64,000 nt of DNA from Epiperipatus broadwayi (lineage: Eukaryota > Onychophora > Udeonychophora > Euonychophora > Peripatidae): positions 4,484,501 to 4,548,500 of the forward strand of contig JAQFVV010000072.1 of the NCBI GenBank assembly GCA_028023455.1. Reading direction: 5' to 3'. Under the pieces are notes generated by a model, which was given only the letters and a program-made list of their open reading frames with translations, had not been told where the DNA came from and did not search any database. Of the stretch, positions 22,311 through 34,732 are shown in pieces (the stretch's first letter is position 1; each line of letters starts with the position of its first letter). The translations under genes were made by a program, and so were the position numbers.

Positions 22311-22607
22311 TTTAAAGTTTATGATTTTTTTATTTTGAATAAATGTTTACAATATTATTTTAAAATCCAGAAATGAAAGATTTTCTTTTTTTTTTTTTTT
22401 TCATTTTTAATCATCGTTCATAAAGTTTTTACTGGTTGATTAAAAAAAATATTAACTCTAACATTTTATCCGGCAGTAACCACAATGATCTCTTCCAATG
22501 TTTCATTTGACGAACCAAAAAACCCCAGTGCATGATTGAGAATATTCTGTAATCCAGACATCATGTGATAACTGGTATAAAAGCTGAAATTTGGAAAATC
22601 CAGTCTT

Positions 22608-22847
22608 TAAAACAGGCAAAACTCTCTATACGTATTGCCCACTCCGTGCAAGCCAGAGTAATCAATGGATGCTAGAAGGCTTGTGTATAAAATCCCCATC
22701 TAGTCCCTACTCATCCAATATCTCCAGACTAGCATCCATTGATTACTCTGGGTTGCACTGAGTAACAATACATATAGAGAGTTTTGCCTGTTTTAATAAG
22801 TTATGAGTAAGCATAAAAAATGGTGATCATGTGATGTTTATTGGATT
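22608..22847 (+). mobile_element. Family C foldback element with 13-bp TSD
   Basis: A 240-bp insertion between exact copies of 'aaaatccagtctt' (22595-22607 and 22848-22860). Starts 'taaaacaggcaaaactctc'; the inverse 'gagagttttgcctgtttt' appears near 22777-22795, followed by the family tail 'atggtgatcatgtgatgttt'. The central palindrome is shortened and lacks the hammerhead-like core. Confidence 0.85.
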
Positions 22848-23551
22848 AAAATCCAGTCTTCATAAATTTTTATTGCATTCAGGACCTAAACAGGTTCAAA
22901 TTTTTAAATAGCCATTTTGTTTATAATCTACTTGATGATCAATTAAATTAACTAGTCTAGGCATTTGCCTTTGTTAGGCAAATGACTTCTTATTGTTCCA
23001 GGAGAAAAATGAATAACAATAAATAAACCAAAAACCATCATTAATTAATTCATTAGCTCTTTATTTCAAGAAATCTCATTTATTATAGTTAACTGTTAGT
23101 GTAAAAATGGATAAATTGACTTATTGATTTCCGTCTTACAACTTCAACACTAAGTTGCTGAACTTTTTCAATTGGAAGTAATGGTAAATAGCTAATATAT
23201 TTTGGATAATTATATTAATTAATTTTAAATAAATTGTTAATGTTTATTTTCAAAAATATGATAAAATAATTGTTCTTTTACTTCAAGAAATATGCATATA
23301 CATCTCAAGATTGTGAACTTACCTTGTCTTTAATTATGAAAAAAAAAATTAAATAATTTTTCAACTCAAATATGCCTCCGTATGTCACTTGGAGAAATAC
23401 TGAATTTTGATTCAAAAATTAATGAGAATTTCTTTGTTATGGATAGCAAATATATGATCAGAACCATTAGCAACATGGTTTAAAGATTTATAAGTGAATA
23501 GAGTAATTATATATCTCAAATTAAAGAAGTAATTAACACTAATTCTTTAGA

Positions 23552-23650
23552 AGCATTGGTGGTTGAGTGGTCAGCACAGTTGCCTTACAATCAGTTGTCC
23601 CAGGTTAGCAGGTTCGCTTCCTGGCCAATGCTATGACACATGAAAAAAAT
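23552..23650 (+). mobile_element. tRNA-Gly-derived SINE
   Basis: The tRNA-like head has an 8-bp acceptor stem (agcattgg at 23552-23559 with ccaatgct at 23625-23632), a box A-like 'tggttgagtgg' and a box B 'ggttcgcttcc'. The anticodon region is enlarged relative to a real tRNA. The tail 'atgacacatg' followed by A-rich sequence matches the other copies. RNA polymerase III promoter boxes are internal. Confidence 0.7.
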
Positions 23651-24162
23651 TATAATATATGTTCAATTGAAATTAAATTGCTGCATATAACAAACTGACG
23701 TTGTATACAATGCTTAAAGAAATGCAGTACACATTTTTCAATGCTAAATATTTGAATGCCATTCAATCAATAACGAATTAGGAAAGCTAAATATTAAAAT
23801 GCCACCCATAAATTATGGATTACCAAGGCAAGTCTTAAATATGACAAACATAGAAGTTATAAACAATCTTAAAAATGAATTAATGTGTTAAATATAGATT
23901 ACCTTGGATTAACAAGTATGTTAAGTGAAATTTATTAATATTTATATCTTGTTCCAGAAAAGATCATATTACAAAATTAAATTATTTGTCCTTTACATCA
24001 TCTGTGATGCTGTTATTTTAAAAGTGTTTGTAAATTCTCAAGTTCTAAAATATTTTTCAAGTGTCAACATTTCATTGGGATAAATTTTAAATCATCATAA
24101 CCACTGGAGGATTACTTAATGCATTTTCTCATAGTTGTTTCTTTCTTAGTTAATAATAATAA

Positions 24163-24317
24163 TAGTAGTAGTAGTAATAGTAGTAGTAGTGGTGGTAGTG
24201 ATGGTGGTGGTAGTGGTAGTAGTAGTAGTAGTAGCAGCAGAAGTAGCAGTAGTAGTAGTAGCAGTAGTAGTAGCAGTAGCAGTAGCAGCAGCAGTAGCAG
24301 TAGTAGTAGTAGTTAAT
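24163..24317. repeat. TAG/GTA-type trinucleotide microsatellite
   Basis: Interrupted array of TAG, TGG and CAG triplets. It creates artificial Ser-rich or Val-rich open frames that should not be annotated as genes. Confidence 0.95.
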
Positions 24318-24339
24318 AATAATAATAATAATAATAGTT

Positions 24340-25599
24340 TCTCAGATATTACTATGCCATGTAGATATTTTATTTAATATTATTATTAGTGATATTGAAT
24401 GAGGTTAAATGTGATTTATCTCAGGTTAGGTTGTATAAATGTAAGTAACTATTAAACTATATTGCAATTATTGTAAGTTTTATGAGTTCTTAAGTTCAAC
24501 TTCAAAGTTAAATGGAGTTAATCATTCTTATTATATAAATAGATCTGTAAGGAATATTTTTGCATCACTCATATATTAGTATTAATATTTAAATGTTGTA
24601 TAGTACATACCAAGGCATCCTAGTGATCTAGTTATATATTTTGTTAGTAAAGTATCACACCTAAAGTTTAAGCCTGCAAATGAATCCAATAAAGAATCAT
24701 AAGGCAAAATAAATAATCCCAGTGTGGCAAATATTATCTAGGTAGCTAAATAATGATTTGAACTTGCTTCTCTTAACCATTCCAAATTATAGCATCATGC
24801 CTCTTACATTTCAGCATTTCTGACGTTATTCTTTGTCTCACACATCAATGTAAAATATGATAAAATGATTATTTTTTTCAGAAAATAATAAATTTGACTT
24901 CATTTGATAAATATTTTTGTCTACTACTGAAATAAATTTTAAATGTTTACATTTTGTTTCTGTAAATATTAAAAAAATGAGATTGCAAACAAAACAAAGA
25001 CATTACACATCATTATTTCTAGAAAGATTATTTTCAGTTTATAAAATCAACAAAATATTTCTTAATTTTTATTATTTTTAAACATTTGAAATGAATAATT
25101 ATTTATTTCTCTTATATCTAACAAATTATGCATAAGATGTTTAAGTTTTAAATATTTATTGCAAAATTATATTTTACTGTAAATATAAGTATTTTTATCA
25201 AGTGAATTTTCTAATTTCTTCGCTATATTTACTTAGTTCTAATATAACATTATATTTTTGAAAATAAAGTATTTCAAGTCAAAATAGTTATTAATAACTT
25301 ATACTTCTTGATATCTAATAAATATACAAATTATTTTTAAAAATATCTAAAACCATAATAATTCAAATAAACAATTTCATCATAAAGTACAATTAAAATT
25401 AACTTCAATAGAAATCTGAACATTCAGGGTATCTTATTGTAAGAGTGAATTTTGAATTTCCCACCTTTTAGCAGAATTTTAGAAAAATTATTATAATAAA
25501 ATATACTATTTTACACCATTTTAAGTATAATACTTAAAAAATTCCTAGGAATTGCCAAAAGACAAAATAATTATCAACCAGCAAAATTAAAATTCATAT
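24340..25599. other. AT-rich intergenic, nothing recognised
   Basis: No ORF of note and no repeat-family match; AT content increases towards the G-depleted block. Confidence 0.5.
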
Positions 25600-27090
25600 A
25601 TAGTTTACATTTTAATACAATAATTTTAAATTTTAACAAATTTACCCAACCTTTTTATATTTCAGATAGCATCAACATAATAATAAACCAAATAGATTTT
25701 ATATAACTATATTTCAAAACATTTTATACGACTATTCTTTATAAAGAATAAAATTCACATATAAATTATAATTAAAATAACTAAGCAAGAATAGCTAAAC
25801 CCACTCAATTACACAAAATATATATGATATTCACTTAATATAATCATTTATTTTAATCAAATAAAACAAAGAAAACTTCTTTTAAATATTTTAATTTTTA
25901 ATATTATTTTTTATAAATACAAATTAAATATAATAATAAATTAATAAATAACAATACAATTTACTTTTTTATTTATAGAAAAAACAATTTTCTAATAATT
26001 TTTTCCACTTTTTTTCCATTTATCAAAAGAATATAACTAAAGAAAATTATAAATATTAATTTTATATTATATTTATAAAATAAAATATCAAAATTTAAAT
26101 ATTCTTTTATAACATCTAAAAATAAAATAACAATAAAAACAAAAAAAAAGCAGAGAAAAGAACAAAACTTTTTAAACAAACAAATATATATATATAATTT
26201 ATAATATACTTTTTATTTAAAACAAATACTTATTAAACAAACACACCAACCAAAAACTACAACAACACACTAAACCAAAACAAAAATATACTCAAAACAA
26301 CATTCAAACTTTAAAATAGAAAACCAATAAAACAACATCACCAATAAAAACCCCCCCAAAAATTAAATAAAACAAAAAAAAAACACAACAAAATATAAAA
26401 ACAAAATAATAAAAACAGGAAACCCAAGACAACAGAACATAAAATACTTTTAATCAAAATATACCCCAATATTTAAATGAATATTAAATAAAAACATATG
26501 ACTACAAAAATTCAATTTAAATTAACAAATATATAATAGAATTATATATTTATGAAATACCATTTAAAACTATTTAAACACAATTTAATGACTGTAAGAA
26601 AAAATCTCAAAATTAAAAAAGAATAAGACAAAACACAAAAAAACCTGAAAATACTTTATAATAATAAGTTTTTAAAAATAAAATTAAACAAAGCCCACTT
26701 CTCCATAACCAACCTAACAACAACACAAACCAATACACCACAAACAACTTAATTTCCCCATAAAAAAAAAAAAAAAAAAAACAAAATATAGAAATCATAT
26801 TATTAAAAAGAAAAAAAAAAAGGAAATAAATAAAACAATATTTTAAAACTTCAAAAAAAATTTTTTTAATCAATATTTCTATTACAAACCCCCCCCCCAA
26901 AAAAAAAAACCAAAAAAAAATAAAATTTAATTAAAAAACCCATAAGGATTTTACACATTTAATTTACCATAAAAATTATTTACAAAAAAAACTAAATTTT
27001 TAAAAACCAACTTCCAATCATATATTCCTACAAAAAAATCCACAAAAAACAAAAACCCATTTTAAAAACCCAAAACGACATATTCTCCAA
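25600..27090. other. G-depleted block with extreme strand asymmetry
   Basis: On the plus strand G is nearly absent: counting the fourteen 60-base lines from 26221 to 27060 gives about 23 G in 840 bases, while C is frequent, including C and A homopolymers. The rest of the window has no such skew. No gene is present; apparent Phe-rich minus-strand frames are composition artefacts. It ends about 140 bases before PLE1. Confidence 0.85.
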
Positions 27091-27404
27091 AAGCACTACT
27101 GAGAGTTATTTTGTTTCTCTTATTTTCTTTTCAATTTGATATTTTTTTTATCTGTTTTATTTTTGTTTTTCCTTTTTTATATTTGTTTTTGCTTTATTTT
27201 ATTATATTATGTGTTACTTATATATATATATAATTATAATTGAAATAATATTTTTAACGGTTTACAAACAATTGCAAACAATCCTTAAATCCGCAGAAGT
27301 ACTTGCGGTTACTTTCTAACCTGCCTCAACTGCCATTAAATTCAAAAACAAAAGCGGAAGCAAACGTCATCAATTCAATTCCACGAATCTCGTATTTTAA
27401 TGTT

Positions 27405-28138
27405 AGAAGCTTGTCGATTTATTAAATGCGTTTATTCCTGTTTATAAAAGCCTCTTTAATTTTCTTTACTATGGTCTCTTTCATGAAGAATTTTCACATT
27501 TTCAAAATTAAATTTAAATTTATATTTACATGTTTTTTTTGTGATCAAAGAAAACTGAAGGAGATATTAAATCACCATTATTTTTATTTTTTACACGCTT
27601 ATATAACAATTCATGTTCCTTCAATCTTTTCTCAATACTGCACCTAGATTCACCTATATATGATAGCATACAATCACAAAAATTTGATATATGACATTAC
27701 TTTTTTGCTTGACAGGTATGACATCCTTAGAATTATTGACTAATTTATTAATATTGTTTGGAATGTAGAATGAAACATTAAACACATTCTTATATAAATC
27801 CTTAAAAAATTTCACTTGTGGATTTGAAATAAATGGAATAGATATCCATTTTTTACTATTAATCTTCATTTCTTTTAAATTATAATAATTTTTTTTAAAT
27901 TGACATATCATATAGTATTGTTTATTTGTTCCATTTTATAACCAACATCAAGCAATTCCTTGGCAAATATCTCAATATTTTTCAGTTTATCACTTTGGTA
28001 ACGACATAATTTTTCATTCTGAAACAAAAAAGATTTAAAACTTGCCATCTTATGCATCATTGGTACTTTTGATTTACAATTTATATATCCTCTTTTTTGC
28101 AGTGGCTTAATAATTAGTTTATAATTTAATATACTGTT
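27405..28138 (-). pseudogene. PLE1 left-arm inverted copy of the endonuclease ORF (broken)
   Basis: Reverse-complement copy of the coding part of the right arm. On the minus strand it again carries the endonuclease module, but at least two small indels, one in the A run near 27890 and one near 27680, shift the frame just before and after the segment equivalent to residues 105-178 of the right-arm protein. It also lacks the RT thumb start found only in the spacer. Confidence 0.8.
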
Positions 28139-28161
28139 TTGTTTGTGGAAATACTAATAGT

Positions 28162-29043
28162 ATAAATTTTCTTATAGAGGAATTAAATAAGTTGAATGAC
28201 TTGAAATGGACTATTGAAAAAGAACAGGACAATAAGATTAACTATTTAGATTTAATGATCACAAGAGATAACAGTATATTAAATTATAAACTAATTATTA
28301 AGCCACTGCAAAAAAGAGGATATATAAATTGTAAATCAAAAGTACCAATGATGCATAAGATGGCAAGTTTTAAATCTTTTTTGTTTCGGAATGAAAAATT
28401 ATGTCATTACCAAAGTGATAAACTGAAAAATATTGAGATATTTGCCAAGGAATTGCTTGATGTTGGTTATAAAATGGAACAAATAAAAAATACTTTATGT
28501 CAATTTAAAAAAAAAAATTATAATTTAAAAGAAATGAAGATTAATAGTAAAAAATGGATATCTATTCCATCTATTTCAAATCCACAAGTGAAATTTTTTA
28601 AGGATTTATATAAGAATGTGTTTAATGTTTCATTCTATGTTCCAAACAATATTAATAAATTAGTCAATAATTCTAAGGATGTCATACCTGTCAAGCAAAA
28701 AAGTAATGTCATATATCAAATTTTTTGTGATTGTATGCTATCATATATAGGTGAATCTAGGTGCAGTATTGAGAAAAGATTGAAGGAACATGAATTGTTA
28801 TATAAGCGTGTAAAAAATAAAAATAATGGTGATTTAATATCTCCTTCAGTTTTCTTTGATCACGAAAAAACATGTAAATATAAATTTAAATTTAATTTTG
28901 AAAATGTGAAAATTCTTCATGAAGAGAGAAACCATAGTAAAAGAAAAATTAAAGAGGCAATTTTTATAAACAGGAATAAAACGCATTTAATAAATCGACA
29001 AGCTTCTAACATTAAAATACGAGATTCGTGGAATTTGAATTGA
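28162..29043 (+). CDS. PLE1 protein fragment: RT thumb and GIY-YIG endonuclease
   Basis: Open to its stop at 29041-29043 without internal stops; truncated at the 5' side, so no native start exists (the frame is open from about 28162, after stops at 28154-28159). Counting from the TTG at 28192: Y-L-D-L-M-I (18-23) matches the end of the PLE reverse transcriptase. A basic linker follows. The endonuclease has I-Y-Q-I (174-177) and S-Y-I-G-E-S (184-189) as its GIY and YIG strands, Arg196 in K-R-L-K-E-H as the likely catalytic Arg, and K-E-A-I-F-I-N near 254-260 as the C-terminal helix. Spaced Cys/His residues (C179, C181) resemble the PLE-specific zinc-binding site. The polymerase palm is missing, so it cannot mobilise itself. 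Confidence 0.85.
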   Translation: MNFLIEELNKLNDLKWTIEKEQDNKINYLDLMITRDNSILNYKLIIKPLQKRGYINCKSKVPMMHKMASFKSFLFRNEKLCHYQSDKLKNIEIFAKELLDVGYKMEQIKNTLCQFKKKNYNLKEMKINSKKWISIPSISNPQVKFFKDLYKNVFNVSFYVPNNINKLVNNSKDVIPVKQKSNVIYQIFCDCMLSYIGESRCSIEKRLKEHELLYKRVKNKNNGDLISPSVFFDHEKTCKYKFKFNFENVKILHEERNHSKRKIKEAIFINRNKTHLINRQASNIKIRDSWNLN

Positions 29044-29293
29044 TGACGTTTGCTTCCGCTTTTGGTTTTTGAATTTAATGGCAGTTGAGGAAGGTTAGAA
29101 AGTAACCGAAAGTACTTCTGTGGATTTTAAGATTGTTTGTAATTGTTTATAAACCGTTAAAAATATTATTTCAATTATAATTACAATATTGTTTTTAATT
29201 AACGGATATTTTTATTTATTTTATATATATATACTAATTACATTAATTTATTACATTATTTATATTTTTATTTTATTTATCTTTATATCATAG

Positions 29294-29328
29294 TACTGAG
29301 GAAGACTACAGTACACTAAAATGTCAGA
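29294..29328 (+). ncRNA. Degenerate hammerhead-like block downstream of PLE1
   Basis: CTGAGGA fits the CUGANGA core, followed by 'agactacagtacact', which could be a damaged stem II, then AAAA in place of GAAA and ATGTC as a possible stem III/cleavage region. It lies about 110 bases past the PLE1 right arm. A similar decayed block ('ctgatgaagtgtctg') occurs near 40698. Confidence 0.35.
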
Positions 29329-29329
29329 T

Positions 29330-31169
29330 TGTATGTATATACATAATGACTTTTTTTACTATAAAGTGTTTGAAGTAGTGTATACAAAGTGCATTTATAT
29401 AAAATATTACAGCAAAATAAAGAAAATGATTAATTTAATGGCATTTATTAAAAATAAATACTTAATATTAAAGGCATACTAGTTAAAATTATATATATAA
29501 TATTGTAGGCATGATCATTTCTTTGCAATGTTTAATTAATAAAAATATAGTAAAAATGTTGACAATTACAATCCTATATCTTTTTTGTAGTGTGAATAAT
29601 TTCATATTAAAAACTGGAAATTGCAATAATTGTGGTAGTAAATTGATAAGCATGTAATTACTATAATAAAAGAAATAATTTTGAAAGTTTAAAATAATGG
29701 TACTTATGAGTTTTCAAGTAAACCAAAATGGCACCTGTATTTTTGATAAATATACAGTTTCCAGAGCCTACAATCTACTGAAGATGTGTTAGTTGTTAAA
29801 TTAAAGCAAAAGTAACAAATCAATTGTTAAATTTAAAAAACAGAATAAATTTTGATAAATTTCATTAAGAAGCTGAACTTCATTTTTTTTTTCACTTGTA
29901 ATGTGGGAAGGATGAGACAATCTTAACATTACCACACTTTGGTTCAATTCATTGTGTTTCTTTTTATCAGCGTTTTTTTTTGATAAATTGTCATAATGAT
30001 AAAAATTTGAGACCTTCCTGTCACAGAACATACAGCTTTTTGAAAAATGTGTATTAATGGTCACAATATGATTGCACCCCATCAACATGAAATACTGAAT
30101 TTATATATTTTTTCATTTTGCTGTTAATAAGTTAATCAGAAAAAAAAAAGAAAACTGCCAATATTGTAATGAATTTTTCCACGATTTCTTTTTTTAAAAT
30201 AACAGTTAAAAAAAATAAAATGTAAATATTAAATACCATGTTTTCTAGCAAGCATTTTTTTAAACGTTTTTTGGGGCCCCCAAAACTTTAGATTTATCAA
30301 AAATATGAACTACCATCTTGGTTCACTGGAAAATTCACAAGTACCAAAATAATATTTTAAAATGTTATATCATGATTAATTAAAACAAAATATAGCTAAA
30401 TAAAAAAGAAACTCATTAAAAGATAAGCTTGAAGTAAACAAAAAGCTATATTAAAGAAAAGAAAAAAAACTAATTAATGAGTAAAATGTTAATTGAAAAT
30501 TGATGTAGGAGTTTAAACAGAAGGGTTTTTGTAAGGGCCTCAATTGCATTACTAAAAGAAAGTATAAAGATAAGCAGCTCAAACAAAAGTGACATTTCAT
30601 CATGAAGTACTGTACCAATATTGAAATTGGCACATAACAATTTATCTAAAAAAAATTATTAAAATAATCTTTCGTAAAAGAAAAACGTATTTAAATGTTG
30701 AAGAGTTTATTAGAGTTTGTTTTCGAAAAGATAAGAGTCAAATAGTTTTCTATCATTAGAGTTTGAAATAAAAGTTAGAAAAGTTAAACTAAAAGTTTTA
30801 TAAAAGGAAGTAGAGTTTATTATTATTAGTTGAAATATAATTTAAGGTTTAAAAAAATATAAATATCTTTTCATTCCAGTTTATTAGAATAAATGCGTAT
30901 ATATGTGCGATGGTAAATAAAAATAAATGTTAGCTTGTTAAGAAGATATATAATAAATGCATGTTCAAATCATATTGAAAAACACATGAAAATAAATATT
31001 GAAATGAAATATATTTAAAAACACAGCGGTGAGCTACTAATTAAAGATATAAAAACAACACATTTTGTCATGGCTACTACTAATTAAACAATCTTCAAAA
31101 ACATGTTGTCAAAGGATTAGTTATTAAAGGAATTTAACACCATATTGCTGGCAGACATTAAAACAAAAA
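29330..31169. other. AT-rich intergenic, nothing recognised
   Basis: No gene or known repeat seen. A G- and T-run near 30260-30280 and several A runs are the only notable local features. Confidence 0.5.
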
Positions 31170-31240
31170 CAATTCGCATATATAAATAGCCAGATTTTTT
31201 ATCAGTTTTCAGTTTCAGCCTAGTTTTCAGTGTCAGTCTT
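31170..31240 (+). promoter_or_regulatory. Possible TATA promoter, perhaps of a solo LTR
   Basis: 'catatataaatagcc' at about 31177-31191 is a good TATA element, followed some 25-35 bases later by repeated 'tcagtttcag' initiator-like sequence. Polyadenylation-type 'aataaa' signals lie near 32076 and 32148, and a 'cgttcacgtaaca' end near 32180. Together these resemble a long terminal repeat, but no partner LTR, primer-binding site or TSD was found. Confidence 0.3.
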
Positions 31241-32189
31241 GTTTCAGTTCAGATAATAGTGCAGTTTAAATTATGTATCCAGAAACAGAAATGCAGTGTT
31301 GAGCAGCTTATGGGAATATACGCTCTTATTTCAGCCCTTAGTCCAACAAGATCAGCAAGACCTGCCCAAGAAATAATGTCTACTTAACAGCTCAGAAATC
31401 CTCCATCAATATTCAACTGTCTCCAGAAATAATAATCATGAAGAATAATCAAACTCCTCAAGAAAATGTCCCAGATGGCTGGAAATAGTCTCACCTAAAG
31501 CAGCAATTAAGGAAAATGAAGTTCTACACCCACGTTCCAAAAATCCTAGGTAAAACATTTTCATATTCTCATTTATATATAGTAGCCACCACTGTAATTT
31601 GCAAATCCTACAGAGACAAGTAATTTGAACTGTATAAGCATGCATAAAATGAACTATTGATGTGCGTGTTTGTGAATGATAGATAATTTATCAATGTCAA
31701 ATATTATTTTGTTGTTTCATAAGATATATTATATTGTGTTAATTTAAAATGTGCGTGACAAAAATACCAATATTATGTTAGTTAAAAATTATAAAGATAT
31801 TTAAATTTAGTATAATTAATGCTAGTTAAAATAAATTGTCTTTACACTAAAACTTTATTTGTCGGTCAATTCTTTTTATCAAATTTTTTTTTATCAAATT
31901 CTTTTTATCAATCTCCTTTTACCAATTCTTTTTTCCTATATTTTATTATTGATTAAAATTAGACTGAACTAGTTTTTGGGATTGTTTCGAGCGCTGGATT
32001 ATGAGCCTACTGACCAGATATGTTGTTTATTCTTCGAAATAGATAGCTGGCACCCGGAGTTTACTCCGAAACAAATAAAGTATTTGGATAGTGGGGGGTT
32101 TGAATCTAGAAGCTGAGGTGGGCCATTGTTGATAGTTAAAGCTATCAATAAAATCTCCCATTTTGCTCGAACATGCTGCTTCGTTCACG

Positions 32190-33284
32190 TAACATTTATA
32201 AGATTATAAATGTATTATGAAGAAGTTTGAAACCAGAAAAACATATATACGTGTAAGTATACTTCATTCGGCAGAACCATCTGGCACAGTACCAACTAAT
32301 CACATGATTAATCAATATTGGACATACCTGTGATTGAAGTTATCAAAGAATAATGATCAAGCACCAAATTGTAGTAAACATTTATTGCAACTAAAAGTAA
32401 GCTGGGACCATATGTTGTAGTAAAAAATACTCTATTATTATAATGAGTTATTTGAGATTTTACCAGAATCTACTAGAATGAGTAGCTAGCTAGAAATCCA
32501 ATTGCACCATTGCTGACTAAACTGAGAATATAGTCTTCCATTTTGTCAATGTAATGACATTTAGTTGATGGTATTACTTCTCTGAATTTTGACATTTTTT
32601 TTCTGTGGTATTGTCAGTCCGTATAGAAGAAGTTGTTGATTTGTAAAATCTCCAAGCATAATGATTATTAACCAATATTTATGCAAAATAATGTAACCTG
32701 AATGAATAAAACTTATAAGAAAAATGAAATCACCATGACAGAAGTTATCAGATTGGAGAATTCTACCTCTTATATAAAAGAGAGCTTCTGCCTGCAAACA
32801 ACCATGGGTAAAGACTTATCCAAATATAGGGTTGCAATTTTCATAATTGAAACCAGTTTTGCTTTGGTTCTACTAATGTGATGTATTTAAAACATGTATT
32901 TAAACACTTTACATGTTATAAATTTTTTTTCCATGTAATCTTTGGAATAATAATAATTTTTGGTTCTGATATTTGTGTGTGTGTTTTAATGCCAGATTTT
33001 TTACTCACAAATGAGGACATTTTCCTCTTAGAATATTTCTCTTCATTACACTTTTCTTCCAAATTTAACTCCTAAATAGAATCCAGTATTTTATTTATAT
33101 ATACATAAACTCCTATGTTGATATCGATTGTCATCTAGAACAGTGTGTTAATATTCGTTTTTGTCAAAATATCAGTAAATATATACAAGTTAGAAAGATA
33201 CTGTACATATGATAAAAAAAATCAAGTCAGATGTCACATGACTTAATTTTAATAAAGCTCGTATTTACTAATGTTATATATAGA
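32190..33284. other. Intergenic, nothing recognised
   Basis: No domain-bearing ORF and no repeat-family match. Confidence 0.5.
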
Positions 33285-33413
33285 GCTCACAAAACAAACT
33301 CAAAGCTTGTTAAGAGGTTGTTTTGCGAGCTCTCTCTCTATATATATATATTAAATATGGTGATTTGGGCTAGCTAATAAGTGCTGGTTCAGCAGAAATA
33401 CATATTGAGGGTC
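33285..33413 (+). repeat. Short hairpin followed by a decayed hammerhead repeat
   Basis: A hairpin (about 33285-33309 with 33316-33345, 'gagctcacaaaacaa' against 'ttgttttgcgagctc') is followed by a TA run. A subfamily A/B ribozyme remnant lies at 33358-33413, with 'ctaataagtgctggttcagcag' replacing the CTGATGAG core. Not expected to be active. Confidence 0.5.
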
Positions 33414-34078
33414 ATTTGTATTTTATTATCTTTATCCATGTGTTTTCAAAAGAATGTGTCCTAACGAGGAGGTTATTTAATATGTTTATAAAAGATATTA
33501 TTACATATGGGAAAATAGAAACAAAAATAACTAATTCCAGTTGTGTGTGTATGTTGAATTTAAAAAATCAAATATATTTATCTTTAACTGAGGTTTAAAG
33601 TTTATATCTGAGCTAGAGATCATCTTTAGTTTAATAATTGATTAATGATAATCAAATCATTACTGTATTTATATTGTGGTTGTATTCATATAACATAAGT
33701 TTGATATTAAATTATCTTTATATGGTGCTCATATTAAAACCATATTCAGATGAGTTTAAATGCTGTTTGAAATAATAATGGTTTTATAATGGAGTTATAG
33801 GTAGTGGTACATTACTGTAATGTCCAATAACTATGATTATTGGTGGCACTCTGAGAACTTAATCACTGCTTCAGATTTACCTATACATATAGTTTGGGTG
33901 AAAAAGATAGAGTGATCCATTCTATCTTTTAAAAAGACTTTCTCTTGTGTTTGGAAAGGATAGTATTCATTATAATTAGCATTTGATCTGTAAAGCGCAT
34001 GTGCAGTGGAATAAGCTACAGTTATTATTAATCATTGATAAATTATTAAGAATTGTAAACTTCTCTCTTAATATTATA

Positions 34079-34732
34079 TTAAATAAAATTAAAAGTGTGT
34101 GAAGCATTTGAAAGAGAAGCTATAAAGAGTGCAAAAATATTAAACGCTTAGCGCTTTCAAGGCAGGTTGCCTCATATTCATAGCAATACTTAGCAGTGCA
34201 GAACAGAGAGATAATGGAGATATGCAAAATACATGCAAATTATTTATATAGTCCAGTGTTTGGAGATGTCAAAGCAGGCATTGCTTCTATTGATAGAGTT
34301 ATTGTTACCAGTAATGAAATACGCCTCCTTAATTTTTCGCTTGATGTTGTTTTTCTCTATGCAACTATCTTGGGGTTAGAGGGTTTGAATATGTGGCTGG
34401 TCTTCTTAGAATGTTCCAAAAATGTTGATGAATTGTCATTATTTTTCTGTGCTCTATTGTAAGTGCATCTATGTTGAGTGGTCTTGTTGGTAGCAATAAC
34501 TCTATCAATAGACACAATGCCTTTTTCAACATCTCCAAGTGCTGGACTATATAAATATATTGTTTGTGTGTATTTTGCATATTGCCATTATCTCTCTGTT
34601 CTGCACAGCTCAGTATTGCTATGAATATGAGGCAACCTGCCTCGAAAGCACTAAGCTTTTAATATTTTTGCACTCTTTATAGCTTCTCTTTCAAATGCTT
34701 CACACGCTTTTAATTTTATTTATTATAATCAT
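34079..34732 (-). mobile_element. PLE4: Penelope-like element with inverted arms
   Basis: Arms 34079-34310 and 34487-34732 are imperfect reverse complements. They share 'gaagcatttgaaagagaagc', the 'ggcaggttgcctcatattc' hairpin and 'gatagagttattg'. The 176-bp centre plus the left arm encodes a minus-strand PLE endonuclease C-terminus. As in PLE1-3, both arms overlap the endonuclease end. The arms carry the hairpin, GAAA and AGCGCT block described under findings. Confidence 0.75.
34244..34487 (-). pseudogene. PLE4 GIY-YIG endonuclease C-terminus, frameshifted
   Basis: Minus-strand translation shows the family-specific succession seen in PLE2 and PLE3: H-I-F-K-P, then I-K-R-K-I-K-E-A-Y-F-I, then N-N-N-S-I-N-R, ending D-I-S-K-H-W-T-I and a stop at 34244-34246. 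A one-base shift near 34365 separates the first motif from the others. The YIG strand itself is not preserved. The annotation rests on the shared C-terminal pattern with PLE2 and PLE3. Confidence 0.72.

Larger units (their letters stand above)
27231..29183 (+). mobile_element. PLE1: Penelope-like element in a 0.9-kb-arm palindrome
   Basis: Two inverted arms (27231-28138 and 28270-29183) enclose only 131 bp of unique sequence. The right arm plus spacer encodes the C-terminal part of a PLE protein with GIY-YIG endonuclease; the left arm is an inverted copy of nearly all of it plus the 3' flank. The arms look nearly identical, with a few substitutions and small indels. PLE copies are known for inverted and partially tandem pseudo-LTR arrangements, so this is a 5'-truncated element with a self-inverted partner. 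No TSD recognised. Confidence 0.85.

Noticed and set aside
24119-24377. Ser-rich and Val-rich open frames
   Set aside because: Produced by the TAG/GTA trinucleotide array; no coding signal beyond the repeat.
26613-26900. Phe-rich minus-strand frame resembling a membrane protein
   Set aside because: Artefact of A/C-only composition on the plus strand; no start context, homology or conserved pattern.
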